A stretch of DNA of 64,000 nt from Poteriospumella lacustris (lineage: Eukaryota; Sar; Chrysophyceae; Chromulinales; Dinobryaceae). Under the pieces are notes generated by a model. That model searched no databases and was not told where the DNA came from. It worked only from the letters and a program-made list of their open reading frames with translations. The stretch covers positions 81,689 to 145,688 of the forward strand of contig SMOI01000021.1 in the NCBI GenBank assembly GCA_008000375.1, read 5' to 3'. The position numbers and the translations under genes were made by a program. This document shows positions 12,001-22,225 of the stretch, piece by piece; the first letter of the stretch is position 1, and each line of letters opens with the position of its first letter.

Positions 12001-14651
12001 TGGCGAGCACCAACGCGGTCACGGCCGACTTGAAGTGTCAGTGGACGAGCAGCGCGGACGGTGGCAGTTCGGGCAGCTGCGAGATGCGTCCGCCGCCCGG
12101 CGACTTCACCTTCACGATCATGCTGGCGCTGCTGACGATGATCGTGACCATTCCGGTGGACGTGTTGACCAGCCTGCCGCTCGACATGTTCTGCGGCAAG
12201 CGGCCTGACTGGACCGTTTACCAGACCCAGAGCGGCCCGTCGCCGTCGTCCTCGAGGCTGTCCGCTGCCGACGACGACATCGCTCAGCCGGCGCCGAACG
12301 CTGCGGGTCAAGACAAAGAGTCTCTTCAGGACGACAGTTCTGCCGCGTTCTCGACGGCTCCGCGTCGTCCGGGCAACGGCTTTGAGCAGCTGCTGGGGTA
12401 TGCGCTGGCGGGACAGGCCTCGACTGCACGTCCCTCGTCCAGCAGCTCGGCGCGGCGCCTGAACGCCGCGACAGAGGCCGCCAAGCTGCGTCGCGAAATC
12501 GCCAACTCGCATTTGCTGCTGCTGCAGAGGCTGTACCACCAGAAGAGCCATTCGGGCGGCCCATCCGCCGAGGAGATCTTCAAGTGGACGCAGCAGCTGG
12601 ACTCGCGCAACGAGACGCTGGTGCGCTACTTCGGCACCAAGCGACCAGAGCGACTGACGCAGAGCGCGGTGGAGCGGGTGCTGGTGGGTGCGCAGGAGGC
12701 ACAGGAGGAGCTGGAGCGTACCAGCGTGCACATCCTGGGCGGCAAGAGCGACTCTAGCGTGCTCGATCACCTGCTGCTGCAGCAGTTCGTGCTGGAGCAG
12801 CTGTCGTCGTTCCAGCGGTGGATTCTGGTCTCGAAGCTGGGCTGCATGGACGACATCAGCGACGTCTTCGTGCACCCGGTGTCGTGGCTGCTGGCGTGGG
12901 CTGTGACGGCGGCCGTCATGCTCTTCCTGTTCTACTGGATCCTCGCGTGGGGCGTCTCGGACGGGCACGCGCTGTTCTCGGCGTGGGGCTGGAACTTCCT
13001 CACGGGCTGGCTGCAGGAGGTGCTCCTCATCAACCTCGTGAAGCTGTCCATCTTCTATTTCCTCGCTCGCAACGGCATCGTGCCGCAGATCCGCCAGGTC
13101 CAGCTCTACCTGCAGAAGAAGTACGCGCAGGAGATCGCGCCGTACCCGTCGACGTACACGCGTCGATCGGAGCGGTCGGCCTTCCCGATGCCCGTCGTGC
13201 AGTACGTCTCTCCGTTGCTGCGGGCCGTGCGCTTCTTGCCCTCGCCGTCGTTGTCCTCGCCGCTGCCCAGTGTCTGGCGTCTCCTCGACGAGCTGGACGA
13301 CTACGACGTCAATCGGTGCAGAGCGCCAGGTCTGCGCGGCAGTTTGGTGATGACGTGGCACGTGGTGCTGCTGCTGGTGGTGCCGGTGGTCTTCCTCGTG
13401 CTGGGTGAGCGCGTGGCGGACATTTCGCTGGACGCGGTGTTCCTGGGTCTGTCGTCGAGCTTCCTCCTCGCGAACCACCAACTGCTGCAGTTCGGCTGGG
13501 TGATGCTGGCCGTGCCGTACGTGGTGCTGGTCGCGTTCGTGCTCTGGCGGATGGGGCTGTTCCGCGAGGCGAAGAGGCGACACGCGACACGCGATGCTGC
13601 CACGGCGGCAGCGCTGCGTCTGCAGCCGTTCGCGACGCAGCTCAAGGTCTGGCTGCTGGACGGCGTGTACTGGCTGAACCCCGTGGTCCACCTGCGAGCG
13701 CATGCGGAGCGTATGGCGCGACGGGAGCGGCTGTGGCGCCACAGCAACCGACCGTGGAGCATGCAGCCCCACCGTGGCCGCAGTGCGTCCCATTGGATCA
13801 GCACCGTAGAGCAGGCCACTGCCGCGGACGCGGCCTCCGCCATGGTGCCCTCGTCTGATTTGGTGGCCCGGCGACGCATCCTGCAGACGTGGTTCCCGGC
13901 GCTGGCCCAGCAGCACGTCGACCTCGATGCCGCCACCAGCGGCGAGAGCCAGCCGGCGGAATCGCCGTCGAAGGTGCCGACGTCGCTGCGCCATTTGCTG
14001 GGCCCGTTGACGCCGGCGGCGCAGGACCGCTGGTACTACCAGTACTGCGAGCACAAAGCGGCGGCTGCGAACAAAGGTGCCGAGGCGCTGATGCGTGCGC
14101 TACCAGCCGGCACGCGAATCATGTCGTATCTGCGGCGCTACCATGCGCCCGTGAGGGTGGTGGCGCAGGCGTGGCAGCGGTTCCTCGCCGTGTGGGTCAT
14201 CTACGCGCGTTCCGCCGAGGACGGCGGCAGTGACAAGGCAGTGGCGCGGGCTCGCAGGCCTCCACGTCGGTCGGAGGTGGACTACGATGCACCGATGTCG
14301 CTGGCAGGCGTCTTGCTGGTGCTGCAGGTGCTGTTCCCGCAGCAGTGTCGACCGGCGGGCCGCGTCTTACCGCAAGAGGAGCTGCAGGAGATCGTGTGGC
14401 ACGCGCAGCTGTTCTTCCACGACGAACACGCGCAAGGACGGCGCAGCCTGCAGGAGGTGCAGGCTTGGTTCGCACACGTCTTCGCGTTCTATGGCCAGAC
14501 GCGGGCCGAGCAGCACGCGCAGCGCCTCGGCGGCAGCTACTCGACGGAGTTCCTCCGCTATTTCAATCCCCCGCCACCTGCGGCCTCCGCGGCGATGGCT
14601 TTCTTCCAAAGCGTCACGTTCGGTGTCTTCGGCGACGCCGCGGCGGTGTGA
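3024..14651 (+). CDS. Giant REJ-domain, discoidin-repeat multi-pass surface protein
   Basis: The frame 3307-14651 is uninterrupted (about 3,780 codons). An in-frame stop lies just upstream at about 3290 and no ATG follows it, so a 5' exon is needed. The best candidate is 3024-3120, which starts ATG and encodes a short hydrophobic signal-like segment; it joins in phase to the acceptor at 3306, although its GTTGGT donor is weak. Order of parts: four discoidin/F5-8 type C-like modules starting near 3675, 4548, 5421 and 6291, each with the NR(Q/E)DCCQDRMVG-type signature or a variant, separated by Pro-Thr-Ser linkers; an FN3-like stretch (about 7000-7340); an REJ-like Ser/Thr-rich region with many N-glycosylation sites (about 7340-9800); a Cys-rich EGF-like part (9900-10330); a GAIN-like membrane-proximal part (to about 11290); then about nine hydrophobic spans between 11357 and 13560, and a cytoplasmic tail. 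The plan resembles polycystin-1-like REJ proteins. No clear GPS cleavage motif or PLAT domain was found. A role in adhesion or mechanosensing is inference. Confidence 0.8.
3657..6690 (+). repeat. 873-bp tandem repeat (four discoidin-PTS units)
   Basis: The start of each module recurs at 3675, 4548, 5421 and 6291, so the spacing is 873, 873 and 870 bp; the last unit has lost one Ala codon. The three Pro-Thr-Ser linkers, beginning near 4084, 4957 and 5830, are almost identical at the nucleotide level, and the second and third module copies differ by very few bases. The first and fourth modules are more diverged. All units keep the reading frame. This indicates recent duplication or gene conversion of internal units, and is a likely site of length polymorphism or assembly collapse. 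Confidence 0.95.
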
Positions 14652-15377
14652 CCGTACGCCCATCTGTTTCTCTTTTTCTTTGCCTCTTTCATTGTTTTTC
14701 TTCATCGTTTGTTGGGTATTGGCTGTTTGTCGTCGTTGAACTGGGTCGGTCGGCACCGTCTGCGGTGCCGTCGACGGACGTTCGGAAGACTGCGAGCGCT
14801 GTCGGTTGGAGAGTACGACCGAGGCGCGCCGTGGTGTCTTCTCTCGTGAGGTGTTCTATTTTGTCTCTTGCGGCGTGTCGGTGGTCGTCAGCACCATCGA
14901 GCGCGCCTGCTCTGTCGCTCTGTCTGTTGCGTGTCGTGGGGGAGGTGCCCTGCGGCGTAGTTCTGCAGGCCAGTGCCTCCCCCCATCGCCGCGTTTACCG
15001 CTGCCATTTATCGCTGCTCATTTATTGCCTGTATTGTTTGTAATGTCCTCATACGCAATTAACGTCCAATTCATGAAGGCGGGGAGGGGGTGTGAAGTGG
15101 GCCATTCATTGAGGGGCACTTACGACGACGGGGCGCACAGCTACTCTGTGGCGGGTCAACGGCTACGAACTGGAGGCCTTGATGTCCAATGAATACGATC
15201 ACGAAGCAAGGCGGAATCATAGTATTGAGCTCAAAGGTGATACAAAGTCAGCAACAACAGAAAAACGGTAGAGGGGGGCGGCGGCGGCGGCGGCGGTGAG
15301 CCCGGCGTGGCCATGGGTGTTCAGCGGCCGGCCGTGCGTATTAATCTATCAACCACGCCGCCATCTGCTCGCGTCGC
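14652..15377. other. Convergent 3' flanks, with a GGC microsatellite
   Basis: No gene is seen between the stop codons of the giant gene (+) and the dioxygenase-like gene (-). Just after the giant gene the plus strand is pyrimidine-rich (14660-14720). Near the other gene it becomes purine-rich. A run of about seven GGC triplets lies at 15277-15296. Confidence 0.5.
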
Positions 15378-16231
15378 TTATTTGCAGAAGCATCTGCCAT
15401 CTGCAGAATCGCACGCACAGGCGCTGCCGGAGCAGCACGTGACTTGTGGGCCGTAGTAATAGTTGGCCGTGTCCTTGTCGACGGCGCCGCACACGCCGCC
15501 GCGCTGCAGACACGTGGGGTTGTGCGCGTTGCCCAGCACCTCACCGAACTCGTTCGTCTGTGTCCACTGCGTGAAAATGGACATGTCCATGTTCCAGGCG
15601 GAGCCGGTCCACTGCGCCCAGATGCTGTGGTCCTCGTACTCGCAGCCCGTGTTGGGGTGCACCAGCAGGTTGAACTGGCCGCGGTTCTGGGCGAACCACG
15701 GAACCACAGCACCGAAGTAGTGCACGGGAACGAAGGCGCCTATCAAAACACAGGGATTAACACCATGGACAGGGCCCGCACATCAAGCGACTTGAGACTT
15801 ACTCCACTCGCCCACAGCGAACGGACCCAGCGTGTCGTTGGTCAAGTCGTGGTCGTAGATGAAGCAGAAGCGACCGTTGTCTGTGTCCACACCAGTTTAA
15901 GACCTCCGCCACCGACCAATGAAAGAGAGCGAATGAGCTTACCGTAGCGACCAGAGGGTTCGACGTCGGTTCCTTGACAAATCGGATCGTCGCCCAACAA
16001 CGGTGCGAAATGCTTCAACGCCACGTCGCGGAAGTTTTGGACGTCCTTGATCTGCTGGTCACTGGTCAGCATGTAGGTGACGTGAACGTGGAACGAAAGG
16101 GGCGTGGGAGTATTGTGACAGTCGACATTGGGCTGCAGCTTGGCAAACGATGGCTGATAGGGATAAGCCGACGCCAGCGCGCAAAACAGCGCCGCAACAG
16201 CGAAGTGCAAATATTTCTGGACCAAACTCAT
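15378..16231 (-). CDS. Secreted DOPA 4,5-dioxygenase-like protein with Cys-rich tail
   Basis: Three exons, 16231-15943, 15880-15803 and 15739-15378, join in phase through 60-63 nt GT-AG introns to give 242 residues. An N-terminal signal peptide (about residues 1-22, hydrophobic, ending near ALASA) is followed by a domain matching the DOPA 4,5-dioxygenase family (PF08883): a conserved FHVHVTY segment, then GRFCFIYDHDL, a PVHYFGAVVPWF segment and LLVHPNTG with an EDHS after it. The conserved His residues fit the family's non-haem iron site. In plants and fungi these enzymes open the catechol ring of L-DOPA and lead to betalamic acid-type pigments; bacterial members are poorly understood. The protein ends in about 25 residues with eight Cys (CCSGSACACDSADGRC type), which is not part of the usual cytosolic family. 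Substrate is unknown. Confidence 0.8.
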
Positions 16232-16395
16232 CTCAAGCGTGCTGTGTGTAATTGTACTGTGATGCTGTCAAAAACAGATAAAGCAGGTGGAAGACTTCGC
16301 AACTCGCAACGAGCGCCCAAAGACGAAGAAGATGGTCAACCTCAACAAGCACCGCCCAGCTCCCCAAAGTCTGTGTACTCGGCAAGGCAAAAATC

Positions 16396-16401
16396 AAAAA
16401 A
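16396..16401 (-). terminator. Pol III terminator of tRNA-Glu
   Basis: Six consecutive T on the sense strand, 6 nt after the tRNA-Glu 3' end. Confidence 0.8.
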
Positions 16402-16406
16402 GAGAA

Positions 16407-16478
16407 TTCCCTATCGGGGAATCGAACCCCGCTCCCAGCCTTGAAAGGGCCGTATCCTAACCGATAGACTAATAGGGA
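16407..16478 (-). tRNA. tRNA-Glu (UUC)
   Basis: A 72-nt cloverleaf: acceptor arms TCCCTAT and ATAGGGA pair over 7 bp, the anticodon stem CGGCC pairs with GGCTG (one G-U) around loop CTTTCAA giving anticodon TTC, and the T arm holds GGTTCGATTCC. There is no intron. A run of six T on the sense strand (plus-strand A run 16396-16401) serves as the Pol III terminator. Confidence 0.95.
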
Positions 16479-16645
16479 GGATGACAGCGGAGTCGCAGCC
16501 AACAATAGAAAGCTTATGTATGTTGTGGCCCTGTTGTGGATCACACGACTCGTCAAGCAATATCAGCATCGTACCGGAATTTGATTTAGTTAGTTTCATA
16601 TTCGTTCTCTTTCATCCCATGATACGTGTGTAAGTACTATTATAG

Positions 16646-17884
16646 ATGGGGGCTTGCAATAGTAAAGGCGACGACAAAGGGAAGAAACAATATTCTGCCC
16701 CGGATATCGTCTACAATGACGCCGGTCATCATTCCAACATTGCAGTTCATCAGGGTTCTGTTCTGGGCATTACTTCCAGAGGAAATTTGATAGCAAGCTG
16801 CGGTGATGATAAAATGATCTCATTGTCCGATCGGAAGCTCCTTCAGAGTAGGAGTGCAGATCTCTACCATCCGACTAGCCTCTCTGGACACGAGAAAGCC
16901 GTTAACAGAGTGCATTTTGATAGTCATAACGGTCTCCTCTATTCAGCTTCAAGGGATCTATCGATTCGATTGGTAAAACCACGTATTGCATCTTCGCACT
17001 AAGACTTCTCCAATGTCTCATCATCATGATTTCTATAGTGGGATGCAAGTGGTGACGAATCGCCCGCAAAACACGTTCATACTATCCCTAATTCGCACAC
17101 TTTGAATGTATCGTCGGTTGTGTCTCATCCATTTCACAATAACCGCCTTTTCTCTGGAAGCAGAGACTATTCGGTCAAGGTTTGGGATGTGAGTCGGGCC
17201 GTTGACACCGCATCTGAAGTCGCGGCCGGGACGTCGGTCGTTGAAGCCGTGGCCGAGTATCACGCTCCTCGAAACATCGTAACGGCGCTGACGACTTGCG
17301 CTTACGAGACAAATCTTCTTTACCAAGGCTCAGAAGACTTGTGCGTTCGAGTGTGGGATTTGCGCCAGTCGTCTGCGACGGTTCCGGCCATTCATCTGAC
17401 CGGCTACGTGTATTTTCCCTTGTGCTTGGATCGACAGCAACAAGACGGTGAATACCTCCTCGCATCTGGCACAAAAGGATTCAACTCAGTAGGATGCGGG
17501 GTCATGGTGTGGGACATGAGGAACACTGCCAAGCCGCTCTTCGAGTTCAAGGGACCCTCACAGGACGTGACCGGCGTGCAGTTCTCGAAGAGCTCCAGAC
17601 CGGGAAAGAGCCATTTGATATACTCGGTGTGCAAAGACGGGTCATTCATGGTGTGGGATTCTAAACGCCTAGAACAGGTCGGTTGCTATCGTTTCGAAGG
17701 GAATAAGCTGTTGTCTTGTCTGTCCGTGCTGCACAGCAGCGAGGGCGATGCGGATGCGGAGGAAGTCGCCGTCGGTGCTATGGACGGCAGCGTCTCTATT
17801 TTGAGCGTAGCAGCCGACGGAGACAATTCCGAGTACATCGTCCGGCCGATCGTATCCACTAAAGTCACTGTGGAGGCCGATTAA
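16646..17884 (+). CDS. WDR31-like WD40 repeat protein
   Basis: Two exons, 16646-16972 and 17039-17884, with a 66-nt intron in phase 0, encode 390 residues. The N-terminus MGACNSKG is a good N-myristoylation motif with an adjacent palmitoylatable Cys. WD40 blades follow, several ending in WD (VWDVS, VWDLRQ, VWDMR, VWDSK). Similarity to WDR31 is seen in the blade beginning APRNIVTALTT through the SEDLCVRVWDLR segment, and in the GFNS..G..VWDMRNT..LFEFKG stretch. Animal WDR31 also has a short basic MGxxxS-like leader and is needed for ciliary trafficking of IFT and BBSome components. A membrane-tethered ciliary role is therefore likely, but is inferred from the family. The intron interrupts the RL-W codon pair at a blade end. 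Confidence 0.75.
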
Positions 17885-18093
17885 CGGGCAGTAGAGTGCA
17901 GTTGCTGTGTATATATGTAAATGAAAAATGATGGTTATATGCAAAGAGCATCTACAGCGCTACACGATGCTTCAATACGGGGGAAAATGACGTTCGTGCT
18001 CCTTTTGGGATAAAGAATCACGGAAACAGTTTGGTTGGCGTTGATTCCGCGGAATGTTGACCGTTTTGGCCGTAATTCGTCTGGTGACCGCGA

Positions 18094-19191
18094 TTAATGG
18101 AACAGGGCCTTTCCGGGGGTTCCCTTCGACAGCCAGAAGCTCATGAGAGTACTTTGACGACTCTGGGGCGAAGCCGTGGGGTCGATCTCGGGCACAGCTG
18201 CGTTGCTAAGCAATGGGGTTTTCTTCGCGCTTTTGTTGGCAGTCGTTGCCAGCGTCTTTCTGGAGGTCGTGAGGGGCGTGCTGGCGCCGGTGAGCGACTT
18301 CTCGGGCTTCATGGCGGTCGAGGGAGGAACAGGGGGCACATTGCACTGCGCCTCCAAGTCGTAGTCTTCGTAGCGCCAGTGAACTTGGTTTCCAACTTTA
18401 ACTTCAGGTGAAAGGAAGTGGACGTGGGAATTGGCCGGCGCTGGCTTCTGCGCGGAGGTGTGCCAGCTGTCGTCGGCATCTTCGTAGCTCTCGTAGTACT
18501 GAGGGTCGTAGTTCTCCTCGTCGTCCCGGCAAGGCGTTTGGAAGGCGCTGTTTCCCTCTTGGGCAGGTGTCTTTTTGCCTGCTGGGCTTTGGAAGCTAAG
18601 TCTATGAAATCATCCATTGTAAAATCTGATGAAGCGCTCGAAGAACGTGCCCAGTGAGACTTACCCCCAATTCACGCGATAACCAGTGCCATTGGTGACA
18701 GGAGTCTCTGCCTCAAAAATAGTCTTCTTGCCCTGTGGGGTAGGTAAGCCTTGGAGGCGCATGGCAGACGAGAACGAATCAATCAAGCTCGAGATTGAGG
18801 CCCCCGTTTGGGCGCTGTCCTGTTGGACATTCTGTTTTCGGATCGGCTTATCGAAGACATCCTCGCCGTCCTCAGTAGGAGCTTCCGCATCAAATTCCAC
18901 CTCTTTGATCGCCACATTAGTCTTCGATGCCTCCTCGGAGGCCATGAAGGGAACAGAGGCGAAGAGTTGGATGTTGATGGTTGGTTGGGGAACTTGAACG
19001 TCAGCGTCATCGTTGCCAATCTCGACCACCGCAGAACCTTCCTCAGGAGATGAAGGAGCAGCAGATGCTTCGGCGATTAGGGCAATCAAATCATCCTTCT
19101 TCTTGTTGGCTGGGACTCCAAACTCCTTAGCGATGGCTTGGAGCTCGCGATACGTCATCGCGCTGAGTGCGTCTTCAGTGTAGACAGGCAT
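18094..19191 (-). CDS. SAP-domain protein with C-terminal PIP-box-like motif
   Basis: Exons 19191-18665 and 18601-18094 join in phase through a 63-nt intron to give 344 residues. Residues about 8-42 form a SAP helix-extension-helix (MTYRELQAIAKEFGVPANKKKDDLI type), a DNA-binding fold. The middle is acidic and rich in Ser/Thr-Pro sites, some in GKKT-like contexts that suit cyclin-dependent kinases. Ten to twenty residues from the C-terminus is QSTLMSFW, which fits the PCNA-interacting consensus Q-x-x-L/I/M-x-x-F/Y-F/Y/W and is followed by basic residues, as in ligase I. The general build (N-terminal SAP, disordered basic/acidic body) recalls NuSAP-type proteins, but no signature of that family was confirmed. 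A chromatin or replication-fork role is inferred. It lies tail-to-tail with WDR31-like. Confidence 0.7.
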
Positions 19192-19500
19192 TGGTGGTAA
19201 CGATTCGCACTGATAATGCGGTTCAATTTAATGGTGTGAGCTTCTTTTAAAGTGCTTTCTTTGTTTCTTCCCGTTCCATTGCATTGGAGTGTTTTAGCGA
19301 TAAGATCACGGTCAGCGTATCGAGCGCCAACCCAACGGTCACTCTTTCCCCAGACTAACACAGCAACACAAACCCAAAACTGGATGACACACATACCGTA
19401 CCGGCCGGACAACAACCGGACTACTACTAGCAGTATCGAATAAATCGGTTTGAGGGCGATGCAACTGAGGCGAAACAAATTAGGAGTTTTTTCTTTTGAC
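19192..19500. other. Intergenic, no gene seen
   Basis: About 310 bp between two minus-strand genes. It should hold the promoter of the SAP-domain gene and the 3' flank of the YEATS gene. No motif stood out. Confidence 0.4.
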
Positions 19501-20654
19501 TTATGATGGAACGGCTATTTGAAGAGCGGCAGTCATTGCCGGTTCATCTACATCCATCGCTGAAGAAGTGTCCACCGCGCTATTGTTTCCTTCGTCTTTC
19601 GTTGAATCCGCAGAGGCCGTCTTGGCCTGCTGACCGGTCGGCTCCATTTTTACTTCTATGTCGCCGGGGAGAGCGCTCGCATTGGCATCTTTCTTTTGGC
19701 CTTGTTTTTGCTGTCCAGACTGCTTTGTTTTCGTTGAGGAAGCCTTCGTCGATGAAGTTGTTCCAGGTACTGGGGCCGAATACCCTTGCTGCGCGTCCAC
19801 AACTTGTGTTTCACAGTCAACCAAACGTCGCTTCGTTTCCAACAATTCTCTTTGAATATGTTGATGGATGCTCAAAAGCATCTCCATATCCATGGCATCG
19901 TCGAACATGACGTAATGTTCAGGCCAAGCTGTTGTGGTTACATTCGGATTGGGGGGAAGAGGAGGCGCACCCGATGTAGCGTTTGATGAAGAAGACGCTG
20001 CTGCTGCAGCCGCCGCTGCCGCTGCCGCTGCTGCACTCTTACTACTTCCGCCGTATTGCATGAGCATCGAGTGAAACTTTGTGAAGGGATTGCAGAAAAC
20101 GATCTCGTCGTAATTTTCAGAGACGACTGGCTTCTTGGGGTTCAGCTGATGAGCAGGGTTCGGCGGATACAGTCGTAAATGATGGAACAAGTCCACCGGT
20201 TGCTCGTTCGAATCTTTGAAATAGATGCGTATCCCGGCCTCAAATTCACCCCATCCGGTTTCAGTGATTTGAAAGGGAGCTTTCGTGACCTCTACGAGAA
20301 GGATGCCGCATGGTCAGCACCTGAAAGACAAGAGCAATTTTGTTCGTGTGTACCTCTAACAGGTTGCGCAAAGCTGGGATGCAGAGTGAATGCGACCTTT
20401 GAAACGAAGGCAGATAAGTCCTCGTCTTGTGGACCCCTAACGTACAGAGTCCAACTGTGAGTTTGATATTCCTGTGCCTTTTTACCCAAGTAGAACGCAA
20501 TTGAGCCTGGGGCATCCAAACATATTTTTGTTAGGGTCAGAACTTGCAGAGATACGAATCTCCATTCACACTTACCGTAAACGATCGGGCAGGCAACGAA
20601 TGTGTTTGGAAGACGCTTGTCAGCAGTCTCGCGACTGCTACTGGGAGCTGCCAT
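19501..20654 (-). CDS. YEATS-domain protein (GAS41/YAF9 type)
   Basis: Three exons, 20654-20576, 20506-20354 and 20291-19501, joined through introns of 69 and 62 nt, give 340 residues. The YEATS domain occupies about residues 20-150. It opens with CPIVYGS, contains HSWTLYVRG, then [13 protein letters not shown], the [15 protein letters not shown] segment and [12 protein letters not shown], all in the order seen in GAS41/YAF9/TAF14. These proteins read acylated histone tails in NuA4, SWR1 and related complexes. After the domain come a run of about 13 Ala (GCN codons around 20014-20055), a low-complexity Ser segment, a helical segment of about 45 residues ([19 protein letters not shown] type) that may be the family's C-terminal coiled coil, and a Lys/Gln-rich tail. 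The third exon's acceptor (TAG then AG) is chosen because it restores the VTKAPF continuation. Confidence 0.9.
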
Positions 20655-21154
20655 GATAGCGACAGTTATCAAGAATGGAGCAGACCTTTGAGGGAGGCTG
20701 GTCCGAGAAAGACTCCAGACTATGTCTTGTTTGATAAGCCATTAAATCTGAATCAATCGATTGATTGACGATATAGCAGAGCGTTCACGTCGTCGACCTA
20801 CAAGAAAAAGGGGGATCCCGACTATTTTCGTGAAGTTCCGAGAAAAGGTGTTATCGCGATGACGATGACGACCATTCTTGACTGCTGAATGAATGTCTGA
20901 ATGTCCACAAGGACATGGACTTGTTCCGGCCTTAATCACCAAAATCGCAGGCTTAATCACACAAACACTCTTGGACACCATTGTGCCTTCCTATGAAAAC
21001 AGTATACAGTGAAGCCGCTTCTCCCGAGCGATCCGAACGGGTTGCAAGCAGTGAATGCTGCCCCAAAAGGATTGACGATCTCAGAGCGAAAAGTACTGAA
21101 AACAGAGTTTTATTTACAGATACAGCCGAGGGGGGGAGTGACTTGTACAGCGCA
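20655..21154. other. Intergenic, no gene seen
   Basis: About 500 bp between the YEATS start and the WDR92 stop, both on the minus strand. Only short, unconvincing open frames are present. It probably holds the YEATS promoter and the WDR92 3' untranslated region. Confidence 0.4.
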
Positions 21155-22225
21155 CTAATACTTTGACAGCTTGGTAACAATGAAACATCGTACCGTTTGA
21201 TCCAAACACGACAAAACACAGAGGCCCTCTTTGTCTGGACTCCAATCAAGGGATACGATTGGCTGCGTTGATATTACTTTCGAATTGAGCAATTCCACAG
21301 TTCCCGCCACACCCATCGGAACATTGTCTTTTCCGACAATTTGCCGGGCACGTGGATATTGGTATCGGTACATATTGAAGCCGCCATTTCCACCTCCAGT
21401 CATGAACAAATCGCGATTTTGAGGCAAATGACGCACACACCACACTGTTGCTTTGTGAGCGCGCTCAGCAAGACAGGCGAAGCCGTCGGTGGGGTGTTGC
21501 GTGCGCATATCAAAGACGCGAAATTTTGACTCCAACGTTGTGACGGCCATTTTATTCATCTCGATGTCTTTGCGGTCAAATTCCACACATGTAACGCCAT
21601 TTCCAACATTCGTCTCGTATCGCATAGCGTTCATCCGCAAGTCGAAAAGCTTCACATCGCCGTTGTCGTAACCAGCTGCGATGCAGCGCTCTTCGTCACT
21701 GAACGCGTTGCCAAAAGCAACAGTCCAGCAATCTCGAGCAGCTTGTCCTTCATCTGGCTCCAAAGCCAGAACTGGCTCAGGAACACGCGTGTCCCACAGC
21801 CGAACACAACCATCTCTACCGCCTGTAACTACTTCTGGGGCACCGTATCCTATTTCCAAACCACCGCAGCCATCAATCGCATTGATGATTGACGTGTGGG
21901 CCTGCTGGCTGAAAATTGGTTTGTCAATATTTTCCAAATCGTATACCACCAGCTTGCCGGAATGGTCGCCAGTTGCCAAGTGACGGTCTTCAAACGAAGA
22001 AGCACCGAAAGTTCCGCACTTAATACCTGATGCGACCTTTCCTTCCAGCTGAGTTTCAAGATCGCCATTATTAAGTTGATAAACATTAATAGCACCCTTC
22101 GCGTTTGGGTGAATGCCCAACGTGACGAATCGTGCCGAGAAGGGAACCCACTTCGTGTCGTAGGGAGTGAAGTTCAAACCGCGATTGATGTGTTCAATGA
22201 TCTGGGGCGCATCCGTTGTGTCCAT
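21155..22225 (-). CDS. WDR92: WDR92 / DNAAF10 (Monad) dynein-assembly WD40 protein
   Basis: A single exon of 356 residues with near end-to-end similarity to WDR92/DNAAF10. Conserved landmarks in order: PQIIEHI near the start, KWVPFSARFVTLG, IKCGTFGASS, INAIDGCGGL, EVVTGGRDG..RLWD, RDCWTVAFGN, CIAAGYDNGDVKLFDLR, FDMRTQHPTDGF, AHKATVWCVRHLPQNR, and the final LDWSPDKEGLCV..LDQTVR. The family is a co-chaperone partner of R2TP/prefoldin-like complexes in pre-assembly of axonemal dynein arms in the cytoplasm. The open frame continues upstream without a stop to 22384, but the family begins close to PQIIEHI, so the internal ATG at 22225 is preferred. Divergent from NDUFS7. Confidence 0.93.
   Translation of the reverse strand: MDTTDAPQIIEHINRGLNFTPYDTKWVPFSARFVTLGIHPNAKGAINVYQLNNGDLETQLEGKVASGIKCGTFGASSFEDRHLATGDHSGKLVVYDLENIDKPIFSQQAHTSIINAIDGCGGLEIGYGAPEVVTGGRDGCVRLWDTRVPEPVLALEPDEGQAARDCWTVAFGNAFSDEERCIAAGYDNGDVKLFDLRMNAMRYETNVGNGVTCVEFDRKDIEMNKMAVTTLESKFRVFDMRTQHPTDGFACLAERAHKATVWCVRHLPQNRDLFMTGGGNGGFNMYRYQYPRARQIVGKDNVPMGVAGTVELLNSKVISTQPIVSLDWSPDKEGLCVLSCLDQTVRCFIVTKLSKY

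Noticed and set aside
11691-14054. A 787-codon open frame antisense to the giant gene
   Set aside because: Arg/Gln/His-rich shadow of the sense codons; no protein features.
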